DNA from: Desulfobacula sp.
GTDB lineage: Bacteria > Desulfobacterota > Desulfobacteria > Desulfobacterales > Desulfobacteraceae
Direction of reading: 5' to 3'
Length of the DNA stretch: 64,000 nt
Assembly: GCA_018645325.1 (NCBI GenBank)
Contig: JABGOU010000007.1
Location: forward strand, 62,001-126,000
The notes below the pieces were generated by a model. That model searched no databases, had not been told where the DNA came from, and saw only the letters and a program-made list of their open reading frames with translations. How positions within the stretch are numbered: position 1 is the first letter of the stretch; the number at the start of each line of letters is the position of its first letter. Both the position numbers and the translations under genes were made by a program. Below are positions 55,358 through 64,000 of this stretch, in pieces.

Positions 55358-56515
55358 CTACAAGCTATGAAGAAATTCCATATCTTTAACCTGGGTATTT
55401 TTTGTTCCAATAATCAAAACTTCTATTTTATTATTCTCATTTTTCTTAAAATAAAGACGACCACTATATGCAAACAAGATTTCAAAACAAGGTGTTTTAT
55501 GCTTTTTACCGGAAAAAACTTTTCTCTTTATAATGCTCCCATCTGAATTTTGATCTAACAAGAGAACACATTCTTCCACCTTTATTTTCTGATCATCATT
55601 TAAAGATAAATACCCTGAAATCGCCTTTCTGTTCATTTCAATATTTTTGTAAAGTACTGCAAAGTGTTTAACAATAAAATCAAATTCTTTTCTTTTGTTG
55701 TTAGAACTTTTCCTTCTTTCATATTTTTTTATTTTCGTTTTAAGTTTATTGATCTTTTTATCGTTTTCATATTTTAACTCATTAAATGAATTGAGCTGGG
55801 CTTCAAGGGAAACCATTTCGTCAAACATTTTTTCTTCATTTATCTTTAATTTTTTTTTGTCTTCCTTAAATCCGACTTTTAAGGATTTGATAGTTCCAAG
55901 CAAATTGCGACGTTCTTTTTTCATGTTTTCCAGAAGCGTCTTATTTGATAGTTCCTCTTTTTGCAGATCATCGATCAAACTAATTTGTATTTTATTATTT
56001 TCTTTTTCGTTTAAACTGCCAATTTTATAAAAAACTAAAAAAATCAATATGGCAAAACTGAAATATGCAATCAAAATTAAATTGGCAATCCTGGAGCCAT
56101 GACTAAGGTTAATCTTAACGTTAAACATCAGCCCTGCATTTAAGATTTCAAAATTACGTTTGGCTGTCTTGTCAATATTTTCTTTTTTTTGAAAATTTTT
56201 CATAAAGACATCAGCATTTATAAAATCAGCATAAAGCAGTTTTCCCTTCTGAGTGGTGATAATGACATTGAGATCAAGACCCATATATTTAACCAGATTG
56301 TCTGTTTTGAAAAATGTGTGTATATTCTTGAATAAATGTTCTTCAATCGTAATAAATCCTTCTAAAAGATTTGATGTCTCCCCAATTGAAATATCTTCAA
56401 TTTTTTTTAAATAATTTTGATTTAAATATTTTTGAGCAAAATTCAATGTGGTAATATATAAAACTGGTGTAAATACCAGACAGAATATTACCGTTTTTAA
56501 TGGGAAATACCTCAT
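55358..56515 (-). CDS. Membrane coiled-coil protein of unknown function
   Basis: Encodes 385 residues. Order: helix 1 (about 7-25), a periplasmic loop of about 115 residues (LLEGFITIEEHLFKNIHTFF... like a small sensor domain), helix 2 (about 145-165), a long coiled coil (about 170-275, rich in Lys/Glu) and a C-terminal domain of about 110 residues ending in FAYSGRLYFKK and IGTKNTQVKDMEFL. The tail is faintly like RelE/ParE-type folds but this is only an impression. I assign no function. The topology suggests a sensor-linked cytoplasmic output. It precedes the palindromic element and dodecin. Confidence 0.7.
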   Translation of the reverse strand: MRYFPLKTVIFCLVFTPVLYITTLNFAQKYLNQNYLKKIEDISIGETSNLLEGFITIEEHLFKNIHTFFKTDNLVKYMGLDLNVIITTQKGKLLYADFINADVFMKNFQKKENIDKTAKRNFEILNAGLMFNVKINLSHGSRIANLILIAYFSFAILIFLVFYKIGSLNEKENNKIQISLIDDLQKEELSNKTLLENMKKERRNLLGTIKSLKVGFKEDKKKLKINEEKMFDEMVSLEAQLNSFNELKYENDKKINKLKTKIKKYERRKSSNNKRKEFDFIVKHFAVLYKNIEMNRKAISGYLSLNDDQKIKVEECVLLLDQNSDGSIIKRKVFSGKKHKTPCFEILFAYSGRLYFKKNENNKIEVLIIGTKNTQVKDMEFLHSL

Positions 56516-56944
56516 TTTTACTTCCGAATTATTTTAAAACTGTCATAATAACTTTAAATGCTATCTTAAAACTCATTAATTATCAAGGTATTAGAAGACC
56601 CCAAATCCATCATCAAATTTTCATTTGCTGGCTGGCCATGGGGTTGTGTACTATCCCTCTGGCCATCAGCAAGGTGCCAGAAGCAAGGCGACAAGGAGTG
56701 ACGAGTGAGGCGTATAAGTCATACTCCGCAGGGAGGAACGACCGCAGTCAACGTAGCAGGTGGTATCTTGATGGTGGATCAGGGAGACTTGTCACCTAAT
56801 CCCTTTCCGATTACCTGATTTTAATTACCTTGAAAAATCAGATCAATTCTCCTATATTATTTTTGCTCTTTTAGTATTGTTTAAAAGACAAGATAATATA
56901 TGAGCATTGGATTTAAAATCCATCTAAATTATTTGGAGGACGCA
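56516..56944. other. Intergenic region with degenerate palindromic repeat
   Basis: Between the divergent coiled-coil protein and the TPR lipoprotein. 56640-56810 is GC-rich against its surroundings, with imperfect inverted arms (GGCCATCAGCAAGGTGCC against the complement of GGTGGTATCTTGATGG) and a core of AAGGCGACAAGGAGTGACG and CAACGTAGCAGG, similar in style to the element at 45038-45178. No gene is supported. Confidence 0.5.
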
Positions 56945-59224
56945 ATGAAAGCCAGTATGAAATTCTTTTTTATCTTTATTGTTTTTTGTTTTACTCTCAG
57001 CTGTCAATCTGAACAGGAAAAAAAAGAAGCTTTTTTTAACAGCGCAGACAAATACTATGCACAAAAAGAATATAAAAAGGCTGAGATTGAACTTAAAAAT
57101 GCAATCAAAATTGACCCTAAATATATTCAAGCCAATTACCTATTAGCCGAAACCATGGTAAAACTAGGAAATTTAAAGGGAGCCTTTGGACAGTATTCCA
57201 AAGTAGTTCAAATAGATCCGGATAATCATAATGCACAATTAAAACTGGCTGAATTCCTATTCCTTGGCAAGCAAATCGATTCTGCCATGGAAAAAATTGT
57301 AAATATTCTTGAAAAAGAACCTAAAAATATAACGGCCTTGCATCTCAAAGCCCAAATATATCTTGTGAAAAAAAATTACGATCAAGCAGGACCCATTTAT
57401 GAACAAATTTTAAATAGTGACGTAAACAACATTGGAGCCTTGCAGAACCTGGCAAAAATTAAAGAAATTGAGGGCAAGTCTGATGAAGCAGAAAATCTTT
57501 TATTAAGAGCCATCAAAATTGACGGGCAGAATTTAAATTTATATTCTGTCTTAGCCGGATTTTACAGTAAACACAAAGCATTCAAAAAAGTAGAATCTCT
57601 ACTTCAAGAAGCAATAGCAAAAAACCCCACAAATGAACTGGCGTATATTCTTCTGGCAGGATATTATTTTAGTCAAAAAAAATATGACCAGGCTGAAAAA
57701 CTATATCAGGAAGCAATTAATACTGGGAATAATGCGGCAAAATCCTATATGGTCCTGGCAAATTTTTATAATCGAATCAAAGAGGTGGAAAAAGCTTTGG
57801 ATTCCTATCAAAAAGCTTCTGCCCTGGAACCTGAAAATTTATCAATCAAAAACACTATAGCAAGATTTTATTTTATTCAAAAAGATTTTGACACAGCCAA
57901 TACACTTGTTGATCAGATTCTTTCCAAAAGACCGGAATACAATCTGTCACAATTACTTAAAGCTGAAATCCTGCTTTCAAACAAAAATTTTGATGCAGCT
58001 CTGCCTTTAGTTGAATCATTAGAAAAAAATGAACCAAAATCATTTGAGGTTCATTATTTAAAGGGGATCTACTACATCGGCACAAACAAAACTGATCCGG
58101 CAAAAGAATCTATTTTAAAATCCATAGAACTAAATCCAAGATTTTTAAAGGCCCGGCTTTTAGCTTCAAACCTCTATCTGTCTGAAAAATCATATGACTT
58201 GGCGCAAATTGAAGCAAACCATGTTCTCGATCTTGATCCAAACAACTATAACGCCAGGATAATCAGGGCAAGTGCCTTAATAGGATTGAAGAAACCCGAG
58301 CAGGCCAAAAATGATTTTTTAAAACTCATGGAACTTTCACCGAAAAATCCCATTGCTTACTATCGGATGGGACTCTTACAGGGCACCTTAAAAAAATATG
58401 ATTCCGCCCTTGGATATTTCTATCAAGCATATGAAAAAAATAATTTACTGCTGGACTCATTCTTACAAATTATAAACATCCATGTCTTGAAAAAAGAATT
58501 AAAGAAAGCCCATGAATTATGCACAAGGCAATTAAAGATTGTTGAGGGTAACAATAACTCCAAAGCCATTATTCATAATATTCAAGCACGACTTTTTTTA
58601 GAACAAAAAAATCCTGAAAAAGCACAACAATTTTTCACCAAGGCTATTAAAACCAATCCACAGCTTGCTGCTCCATATGACGCGCTTGCAAAATTATATT
58701 TATCAAACAAAGAAAATAACAAAGCACTGGATCAATATCATTCACTTTTAAAAATAAATCCAGACAATGCCTATGCACATATGATGATTGGGACTATTTA
58801 TGACAGTGAAAAAAAATATGATGAAGCTGCAAATCACTATAGACAGGCCCTGAAAATAAATCCTGATTATACCCAGGCAGCAAATAATCTTGCATATCAT
58901 CTTGCAGTTCACACACAAAATTTTGAAGAAGCGCTGGAGCTTGCCCGCAGAGCCAAGGAAAAATTTCCGGAAGATCCTGCTATTGCTGATACATTAGGTT
59001 TGGTATATTATCAAAAAGGTCTGTATGGGAATGCTGAGATTCAATTTAAAGATGCTTTGAAAAAGCTGCCTGGCAATGCAGACATTCATTTTCATCTGGG
59101 TCGTAACTATGCAAAAAAAGGGGATAATCAGCTATCAAAAAAATCTTTAACCCGCGCCCTTGAGCTTAGTAATGATTTTGACGGCCACAAAGAAGCCAAA
59201 AAATTAATCGATGAACTAAATTGA
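56945..59224 (+). CDS. PrsT-like TPR-repeat lipoprotein
   Basis: About 759 residues. Signal peptide with FTLSCQS lipobox, then around twenty TPR-like units from about residue 35 to the end. The length and repeat style fit the PEP-CTERM/exosortase-associated TPR lipoprotein family (PrsT, TIGR02917). ATG 56945 has GGAGG 5 bases upstream; an upstream ATG at 56900 would add residues without a signal. Role: scaffold at the envelope, often in exopolysaccharide or exosortase loci. No exosortase gene is in the window, so the connection is not shown. It precedes the YitT gene by 13 bases. Confidence 0.75.
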   Translation: MKASMKFFFIFIVFCFTLSCQSEQEKKEAFFNSADKYYAQKEYKKAEIELKNAIKIDPKYIQANYLLAETMVKLGNLKGAFGQYSKVVQIDPDNHNAQLKLAEFLFLGKQIDSAMEKIVNILEKEPKNITALHLKAQIYLVKKNYDQAGPIYEQILNSDVNNIGALQNLAKIKEIEGKSDEAENLLLRAIKIDGQNLNLYSVLAGFYSKHKAFKKVESLLQEAIAKNPTNELAYILLAGYYFSQKKYDQAEKLYQEAINTGNNAAKSYMVLANFYNRIKEVEKALDSYQKASALEPENLSIKNTIARFYFIQKDFDTANTLVDQILSKRPEYNLSQLLKAEILLSNKNFDAALPLVESLEKNEPKSFEVHYLKGIYYIGTNKTDPAKESILKSIELNPRFLKARLLASNLYLSEKSYDLAQIEANHVLDLDPNNYNARIIRASALIGLKKPEQAKNDFLKLMELSPKNPIAYYRMGLLQGTLKKYDSALGYFYQAYEKNNLLLDSFLQIINIHVLKKELKKAHELCTRQLKIVEGNNNSKAIIHNIQARLFLEQKNPEKAQQFFTKAIKTNPQLAAPYDALAKLYLSNKENNKALDQYHSLLKINPDNAYAHMMIGTIYDSEKKYDEAANHYRQALKINPDYTQAANNLAYHLAVHTQNFEEALELARRAKEKFPEDPAIADTLGLVYYQKGLYGNAEIQFKDALKKLPGNADIHFHLGRNYAKKGDNQLSKKSLTRALELSNDFDGHKEAKKLIDELN

Positions 59225-59237
59225 TATTTATTAAACC

Positions 59238-60095
59238 ATGAAATTTCAAAATTTTACCTATTCAATTCCCTGGAACCTTTTTTTAATAACCCTGGGAAGC
59301 ATTATTGCCGGCATCGGTTTAAAAGCCATTGTCATTCCCCACGGAATGATTACAGGTGGGTTTTCCGGTGCGGGAATTCTCGCTTTTTATTATACCAAAA
59401 TTTTTACACCGGGCATCTGGTATTTTATTTTAAATATCCCTGTCTTTATCTTTGGCTGGATCTTTATCAGCAAGCGCTTTTTATTATACAGTCTCTACGG
59501 TGCTGTTATCCTGACCCTTGCCATAGATTTGATTCAGTTTGAAATTCAGGTCAAGGACCTGATGCTGGCTGCCATGGCCGGGGGAACCATCATAGGGGCC
59601 GGATCCGGCATTATCTTTCGTTCTCTTGGCTCTGCAGGCGGGAATGATATTATCTCAATTATTTTAAACCAGAAATTCGGTGTGCGCATCGGTACATACA
59701 ATTTTTCTTTTAATTTTGTATTGTTTTTTTTCAGTTTCGGATTACTGGATACTGATCTGATTCTCTATTCCATGGCCATGAGTTATATCACCTCCCAGGT
59801 AATTGAATATTTTATTACCCTGTTTAACCAGAGAAAATTAATCTTTATCATCTCAGATCATTCCAGACAGATCGCTGATGAAATCATGGAAAAACTAAAT
59901 AGAGGCACTACCTTTTTAAAAGGAGAAGGGGCATACTCTGGAAATAAAAAAGAAATTATCATGACTGTTACCAATACCTTCCAGATCAAAAGAATCGAAG
60001 AAATTGCATTTACCATTGATCCTGATGCATTCTTAATTACGGAAAATACTTTTAACGTATTAGGCAAAGGCTTTTCCAAAAGAAAAGTATATTAA
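59238..60095 (+). CDS. YitT family membrane protein (DUF161/DUF2179)
   Basis: Encodes 285 residues: five or so membrane helices (about 1-200, with IVIPHGMITGGFSGAGIL and IIFRSLGSAGGNDIIS loops) and a C-terminal DUF2179 domain (about 200-285; FIISDHSRQIADEIM). The family has no firmly known function. The start follows the TPR lipoprotein closely (13 bp), so they are probably co-transcribed. It converges on the yejE gene. Confidence 0.9.
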   Translation: MKFQNFTYSIPWNLFLITLGSIIAGIGLKAIVIPHGMITGGFSGAGILAFYYTKIFTPGIWYFILNIPVFIFGWIFISKRFLLYSLYGAVILTLAIDLIQFEIQVKDLMLAAMAGGTIIGAGSGIIFRSLGSAGGNDIISIILNQKFGVRIGTYNFSFNFVLFFFSFGLLDTDLILYSMAMSYITSQVIEYFITLFNQRKLIFIISDHSRQIADEIMEKLNRGTTFLKGEGAYSGNKKEIIMTVTNTFQIKRIEEIAFTIDPDAFLITENTFNVLGKGFSKRKVY

Positions 60096-60107
60096 ATATT
60101 ACCCCTT

Positions 60108-61148
60108 TTATTCATAAGTAGTGTGCATTTTAGGATCAAATGCCTCTCTTATACCCTCACCAATAAAAGTGACCGTCATAAGGGTTATGACAAGAGCAGC
60201 CACAACTGAAGAAACAATCCACCAGGCCTCCATATTCTGCCAGCCCTGGGATAGCAGTTCCCCCCAGGAGGGTGTGGGTGCAGGTAGCCCGAACCCTAAA
60301 TAATCAAGTGAGGTCAAAGAAACTATCCCCCCTGAAATGGCAAAAGGAGCATAGGTCACTATCACGGAAATGGTATTAGGGATAATGTGTTTAAAGATAA
60401 TGCGGGCATGGGATGCGCCAAGAGTCCTAATTGCCAGAACATATTCGCGTTCCTTTTCCTTATATGTCATGGTCCGCATCACCCAGGTAATTCCGATCCA
60501 CCCGAAAAAAACCATGATTAAAAGTAAAATCATAAAATTGGGTATCACTATGGAGGCAATAATAATAATCACATATAAAAAGGGAATATTACTCCAAATT
60601 TCAATAATCCTCTGGAAGATTAAATCAAATTTACCTCCGAAATATCCCATGGAACAGCCAATGGTAATGCCAATAGTGTAATTTAAGAACAAAAGAAAAA
60701 AAGAGAAAATAATGGCAGTCCTGAAACCATAGACCAGACGGGCAAGAATATCCCTGCCCACATTGTCAGTACCAAAAAAATGCTTTTCATTAAAGGAAGG
60801 GGGAAACGGCGGATATTGATTAACCTTTAAGTCATTCTCATAGGGGTTATAGGGCACAGGAGGCATAATAACTAAATTTGACGTATTTTTATATTTCTTT
60901 TTCAAATCTTTGTAATTGGTTTCATATTCATAGTCAAAACCAAACACAGATCCCGGGATCATTCCTGTATAAGTTGGAAAATATAGTTTACCATTAGAAT
61001 AGACAATTATTGCCCTGGAATTGATAAAGACTTCGGCAAAAAGTGCGACAAAAATCATGACAAGTAAAATAACAAATGACCATAATCCCCTTTTGATGGA
61101 ACAAAACCGGCGTATTTTTTTTAAACCGGAAGGATTCATAAGGATCAT
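60108..61148 (-). CDS. yejE: YejE-like peptide ABC transporter permease
   Basis: Encodes 346 residues. N-terminal helix plus a periplasmic stretch (about 40-130), then five helices with the BPD-transporter EAA-type loop EREYVLAIRTLGASHARIIFKHIIPN. FGTDNVGRDILARLVYG is the DppC/OppC/YejE motif. With yejB it forms the inner-membrane channel of a YejABEF-type peptide importer. The start overlaps the yejB stop by four bases. The binding protein (yejA) and ATPase (yejF) are not in the window. Confidence 0.9.
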   Translation of the reverse strand: MILMNPSGLKKIRRFCSIKRGLWSFVILLVMIFVALFAEVFINSRAIIVYSNGKLYFPTYTGMIPGSVFGFDYEYETNYKDLKKKYKNTSNLVIMPPVPYNPYENDLKVNQYPPFPPSFNEKHFFGTDNVGRDILARLVYGFRTAIIFSFFLLFLNYTIGITIGCSMGYFGGKFDLIFQRIIEIWSNIPFLYVIIIIASIVIPNFMILLLIMVFFGWIGITWVMRTMTYKEKEREYVLAIRTLGASHARIIFKHIIPNTISVIVTYAPFAISGGIVSLTSLDYLGFGLPAPTPSWGELLSQGWQNMEAWWIVSSVVAALVITLMTVTFIGEGIREAFDPKMHTTYE

Positions 61149-62179
61149 TTAAACCTCACCCTGGGATCGACAAAAGCAACGCAAAGGTCCGATAAAATAT
61201 TACCCACCATAAACAACAGGGAAGAGATAACAAGTATGCCCATTACCACAGGGTAATCTCGGTCCAGAATTGATTCATATCCCAAAAGTCCCATGCCGTT
61301 AATATTGAATACTGTTTCAATCAAAAAAGATCCCATTAAAATAATGGAAATATTATTTCCAAAACTTGTTGCTATGGGGATCAGGCTGTTTTGCATGGCA
61401 TGATTCAATATGGCTTTTTTAAAAGGAAGGCCTTTAGCTATGGCGGTCCTGACATAATCGGCAGACAGGTTGTCCATCAGGGTGTTTTTCATCAAAAGTG
61501 TCATCATAGTAAACGACCCTATGATATAAGAAAATAATGGAAGAATGGTATGCCAGGCAATATCCTTGATTTTTTCAAACAAACTCATCTCTTCAAAAAA
61601 TTCAGACGTGAGGCCTCCCAGGGGAAACACATCATAATTGGATGAAAACAAAACCAGCATAAGTACCCCTGCCACCCATCCTGGAATGGCATAGCCCATG
61701 AAAATAATAATGGAGGTGATATTATCAAATCCGGTTTTATGCCGGACAGCCTTTGCCAGACCAAGGGGAATACAGACCCCGTAAATCATGATCAGGCTTA
61801 ATATGCCAAAATAAAGAGAAATGGGAATTCTGTCTTTTATCATATCCCAAACCGGGTCATAATAACGCGTGGATTTGCCAAGATCACCCTGCAGTACTTT
61901 TGACAGCCAGATAAAATAACTGGTCAATACAGGTTTATCAAATCCATAATATTCTTTTAATTTTTGAATTTGTTCTTCAGAAAGGGGTTGTCCACCGCCC
62001 GGTCCGGATACTGTGGATGAAGATGACCCGCCCTGGTTTGTCTGCATGGCCCTTGTCTCAGCAATAATTCTTTCAATGGGGCCTCCTGGCACAAAACGAG
62101 TGATGGTAAACACCATAATGGTGATACCGATGAATGTCGGTATCACCAAAAGCAAACGTCTTATGAAATATGCGATCAT
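61145..62179 (-). CDS. yejB: YejB-like peptide ABC transporter permease
   Basis: Encodes 344 residues. N-terminal MIAYFIRRLLLVIPTFIGITIMVFTITRFVPGGPIE is the family start; the loop of about 50 residues after helix 1 is longer than in DppB, as in YejB. EAA-type segment YVRTAIAKGLPFKKAILNHAMQNSLIP is present. Its ATG overlaps the alaS stop by four bases, and yejE follows with the same overlap. Confidence 0.9.
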   Translation of the reverse strand: MIAYFIRRLLLVIPTFIGITIMVFTITRFVPGGPIERIIAETRAMQTNQGGSSSSTVSGPGGGQPLSEEQIQKLKEYYGFDKPVLTSYFIWLSKVLQGDLGKSTRYYDPVWDMIKDRIPISLYFGILSLIMIYGVCIPLGLAKAVRHKTGFDNITSIIIFMGYAIPGWVAGVLMLVLFSSNYDVFPLGGLTSEFFEEMSLFEKIKDIAWHTILPLFSYIIGSFTMMTLLMKNTLMDNLSADYVRTAIAKGLPFKKAILNHAMQNSLIPIATSFGNNISIILMGSFLIETVFNINGMGLLGYESILDRDYPVVMGILVISSLLFMVGNILSDLCVAFVDPRVRFK

Positions 62180-64000
62180 GACATAATTTTATAAACAGAT
62201 TCAAGCGCCTGATCAAGATTTTCAGGTTTTGTACCCCCGGCCTGGGCCATATCAGGACGACCGCCGCCACCGCCGCCCACTATTTTAGCTGCGGCTTTTA
62301 CAATATCGCCTGCCTTAAAATCTTTTGTCAAATCATCAGTAACAATAGAAATCAATAAGGCTTTTCCATTGGATTGGGCACCTAAAAGGATTACTCCGGA
62401 ACCTATTTTTGTTTTGAATTTATCAGCTAAATCTCTTAACTGGGAAGGGTTTTCAATATCAACTTTTTTTGAAATCACTTTAATCCCATTGATTTTTCTG
62501 ATGGTTTTATCCATATTTTCAACAGACTTTGAAGCAATTTTTGCCTTTAAGGCTTCAAGTTTTTTTTCAAGGTTTTTCTTATCTTTCAACAAGGCTTCAA
62601 TCTTTGATACCACATCTTCTTTAGCCCCTTTTAACAGACCTGCAGCTGATTCGATAAGACTTTGTTCTTTTTGGATATAATCCAGCGCTGTTTGACCGGT
62701 TGCCGCCTCAATTCTTCTGATACCGGATGCAATCCCCCCTTCTGAAAGGATTTTAAATAGCCCTATATCACCAGATTTCTTTGTATGGGTTCCTCCGCAA
62801 AGTTCTTGGGAAAATAACCCTTGTGATACAACCCTTACCACATCCCCGTATTTTTCTTCAAAAAGTGCGGTTGCCCCTTCTTTAACCGCCTCATCAATGT
62901 TCATCTCTTTTGTTTCAATTGAATGATTTTCGCGAATCCTTAAATTGACCTGATTTTCTATTTCCTGGATTTCTTGTGCGGAAATTGATGAAAAATGGGT
63001 AAAATCGAATCTTAATCTTGTATCTGTCACAAGAGAACCTGATTGTTTTACATGATCTCCCAAAACATTTCGTAAAGCTGAATGCAGAATATGCGTGGCA
63101 GAATGGTTTAAAGCAGTATTCTGTCTTTTTACAGGATTAACCTTGAGATCAAATGAATCCCCTTTTTTAGCCTCGCCCTTTTTTACAAAACCTTTATGGA
63201 TAATGATCCCGGTTGGATCTTTTAAAGTAGCTATAATATTGATGACACAGTTTTTATTTTCAAAGATTCCTGTATCACCTGCCTGACCACCTGATTGTGC
63301 ATAAAACACTGTGGCATCAGTTACGATTTCTATGGTATCACCTTTTTGGGCTGTTTCAATTTCTTTATTATCTTTAACAATAATAAGTACTTTTGATCTT
63401 CCTGTAATATCTTCATATCCTTTAAAAGAGGTTTTCACTCCTTTTGAGGTCAAGGTTTTATAAGCTTCGCTGACTCCTGTGAACTTCCTGGAAGACTTTG
63501 ACCTTTCTTTCTGTTTGGCCATGGCCCTTTCAAACCCTTCTACATCAAGATCAATACCCATCTCTTTTACATGATCAATAATGATGTCCACAGGAAATCC
63601 AAAGGTATCATAGAGTTTAAAAATTACATTTCCAGGAATCATGGAACTCTTTTGCGAGTTTAATTCATCAATTGTGACTTCTAGAAGTTTCATGCCCGTA
63701 TCCAGAGTTTCAAGAAACTTTTCTTCTTCATTTTTAACTACATTCAAAATAAAGGCTGAAGAATCTTTAAGCTCGGGATAGGCTTCATCCATAATACTAA
63801 AAACCACCTGAACCGTCTCATGGAGAAAAGGTTTCACAAGCCCGATACTTCTTCCATACCGGATGGCCCGCCTCATGATACGACGAAGTACATATCCGCG
63901 ACCTTCATTTGCGGGAATCACTCCGTCACAGATCAAAAAAGCACTTGCCCTTGAATGATCGGCAATGACCTTCATGGCTACTTCAGCCATGTCAGACTCA
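62176..64000 (-). CDS. alaS: Alanyl-tRNA synthetase, C-terminal part (5' end outside window)
   Basis: Open to the right edge: the codons before position 63990 read Glu-Ser-Asp, so the first 270 or so residues are outside. The 608 codons here cover the end of the tRNA-recognition region (NEGRGYVLRRIMRRAIRYG), the editing domain (NHSATHILHSAL and CGGTHTKKSG zinc/editing motifs) and the C-Ala domain ending in GGGGGRPDMAQAGG. It is the standard enzyme charging tRNA-Ala, with mischarged Ser/Gly cleared by the editing site. The stop overlaps yejB by four bases. Confidence 0.97.
   Translation of the reverse strand, partial: ESDMAEVAMKVIADHSRASAFLICDGVIPANEGRGYVLRRIMRRAIRYGRSIGLVKPFLHETVQVVFSIMDEAYPELKDSSAFILNVVKNEEEKFLETLDTGMKLLEVTIDELNSQKSSMIPGNVIFKLYDTFGFPVDIIIDHVKEMGIDLDVEGFERAMAKQKERSKSSRKFTGVSEAYKTLTSKGVKTSFKGYEDITGRSKVLIIVKDNKEIETAQKGDTIEIVTDATVFYAQSGGQAGDTGIFENKNCVINIIATLKDPTGIIIHKGFVKKGEAKKGDSFDLKVNPVKRQNTALNHSATHILHSALRNVLGDHVKQSGSLVTDTRLRFDFTHFSSISAQEIQEIENQVNLRIRENHSIETKEMNIDEAVKEGATALFEEKYGDVVRVVSQGLFSQELCGGTHTKKSGDIGLFKILSEGGIASGIRRIEAATGQTALDYIQKEQSLIESAAGLLKGAKEDVVSKIEALLKDKKNLEKKLEALKAKIASKSVENMDKTIRKINGIKVISKKVDIENPSQLRDLADKFKTKIGSGVILLGAQSNGKALLISIVTDDLTKDFKAGDIVKAAAKIVGGGGGGRPDMAQAGGTKPENLDQALESVYKIMS

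Noticed and set aside
1..64000. CRISPR array, rRNA operon, intact prophage or complete insertion sequence
   Set aside because: I saw no regularly spaced direct repeats, no rRNA sequence, no phage structural genes and no intact transposase.

Overview
This is an AT-rich, gene-dense chromosomal segment from a Gram-negative bacterium, most likely an anaerobic deltaproteobacterium of the Desulfobacterota (Desulfobacteraceae-like). The evidence is the C-terminal part of a 2-hydroxyacyl-CoA dehydratase activase-type protein, an MSHA-type pilus cluster with sigma-54 control, a UbiD-family decarboxylase of the size seen in futalosine-pathway menaquinone synthesis, a long acyl-CoA dehydrogenase and a polyunsaturated-hydrocarbon type locus. 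No sulfate-respiration gene is in view, so the placement is an inference. Both ends cut genes: the activase-like protein at the left and alanyl-tRNA synthetase at the right.

Layout. (1) 1-5.0 kb: activase C-terminus, then comEC and murA on the minus strand. (2) 5.0-7.7 kb: a small decayed integrative element next to tRNA-Leu(UAA). It is bounded by a 60-bp copy of the tRNA 3' part and carries a B12-binding radical SAM gene and the C-terminal stub of a tyrosine recombinase. (3) 7.8-14 kb: maf-yggS-queH on the plus strand, then on the minus strand an ABC-F ATPase, a small membrane protein and a PilB-type ATPase with an added cyclic-nucleotide-binding domain. (4) 14.1-31.8 kb: PilZ protein and an MSHA-like type IV pilus operon (PilM/N-, PilO- and PilP-like proteins, secretin, ExeA-like ATPase, assembly ATPase, PilC-like platform protein), ending in a membrane-anchored sigma-54 activator. 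Directly after it is a pilin gene with a near-perfect sigma-54 promoter. About 5.7 kb further on, a second pilin has the same promoter and leader and a broken copy of the activator's 3' end. Between the pilins lie a GT-C-like/TPR membrane protein, a GtrA-like protein and an FAD amine-oxidase-like enzyme, which suggests envelope or pilin glycan work.

(5) 31.9-43.2 kb: a histidine phosphatase, arginase, a helicase-exonuclease fusion resembling MrfA+MrfB, murJ, a small membrane protein, an M48 peptidase with TPRs, a UbiD decarboxylase and a DHH-CBS protein. (6) 43.2-51.5 kb, minus strand: a PfaC-like protein (ketosynthase, chain-length-factor-like domain, two dehydratase-like domains) translationally coupled to OleA and OleB, then OleC. 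This looks like a head-to-head long-chain olefin locus with its own elongation/dehydration subunit, but without OleD or the other Pfa subunits in the window. (7) 51.6-64 kb: rhomboid protease, LysE-type exporter, acyl-CoA dehydrogenase, dodecin, a coiled-coil membrane protein of unknown function, a PrsT-like TPR lipoprotein, a YitT protein, and alaS overlapping yejB-yejE.

Dispersed small repeats are notable. Two 135-bp palindromic elements have GTAA-type ends, one with a perfect 8-bp target duplication, which matches an IS66-derived MITE. A different inverted-repeat element sits exactly at the oleB stop codon, and a degenerate relative may lie at 56.6-56.8 kb.
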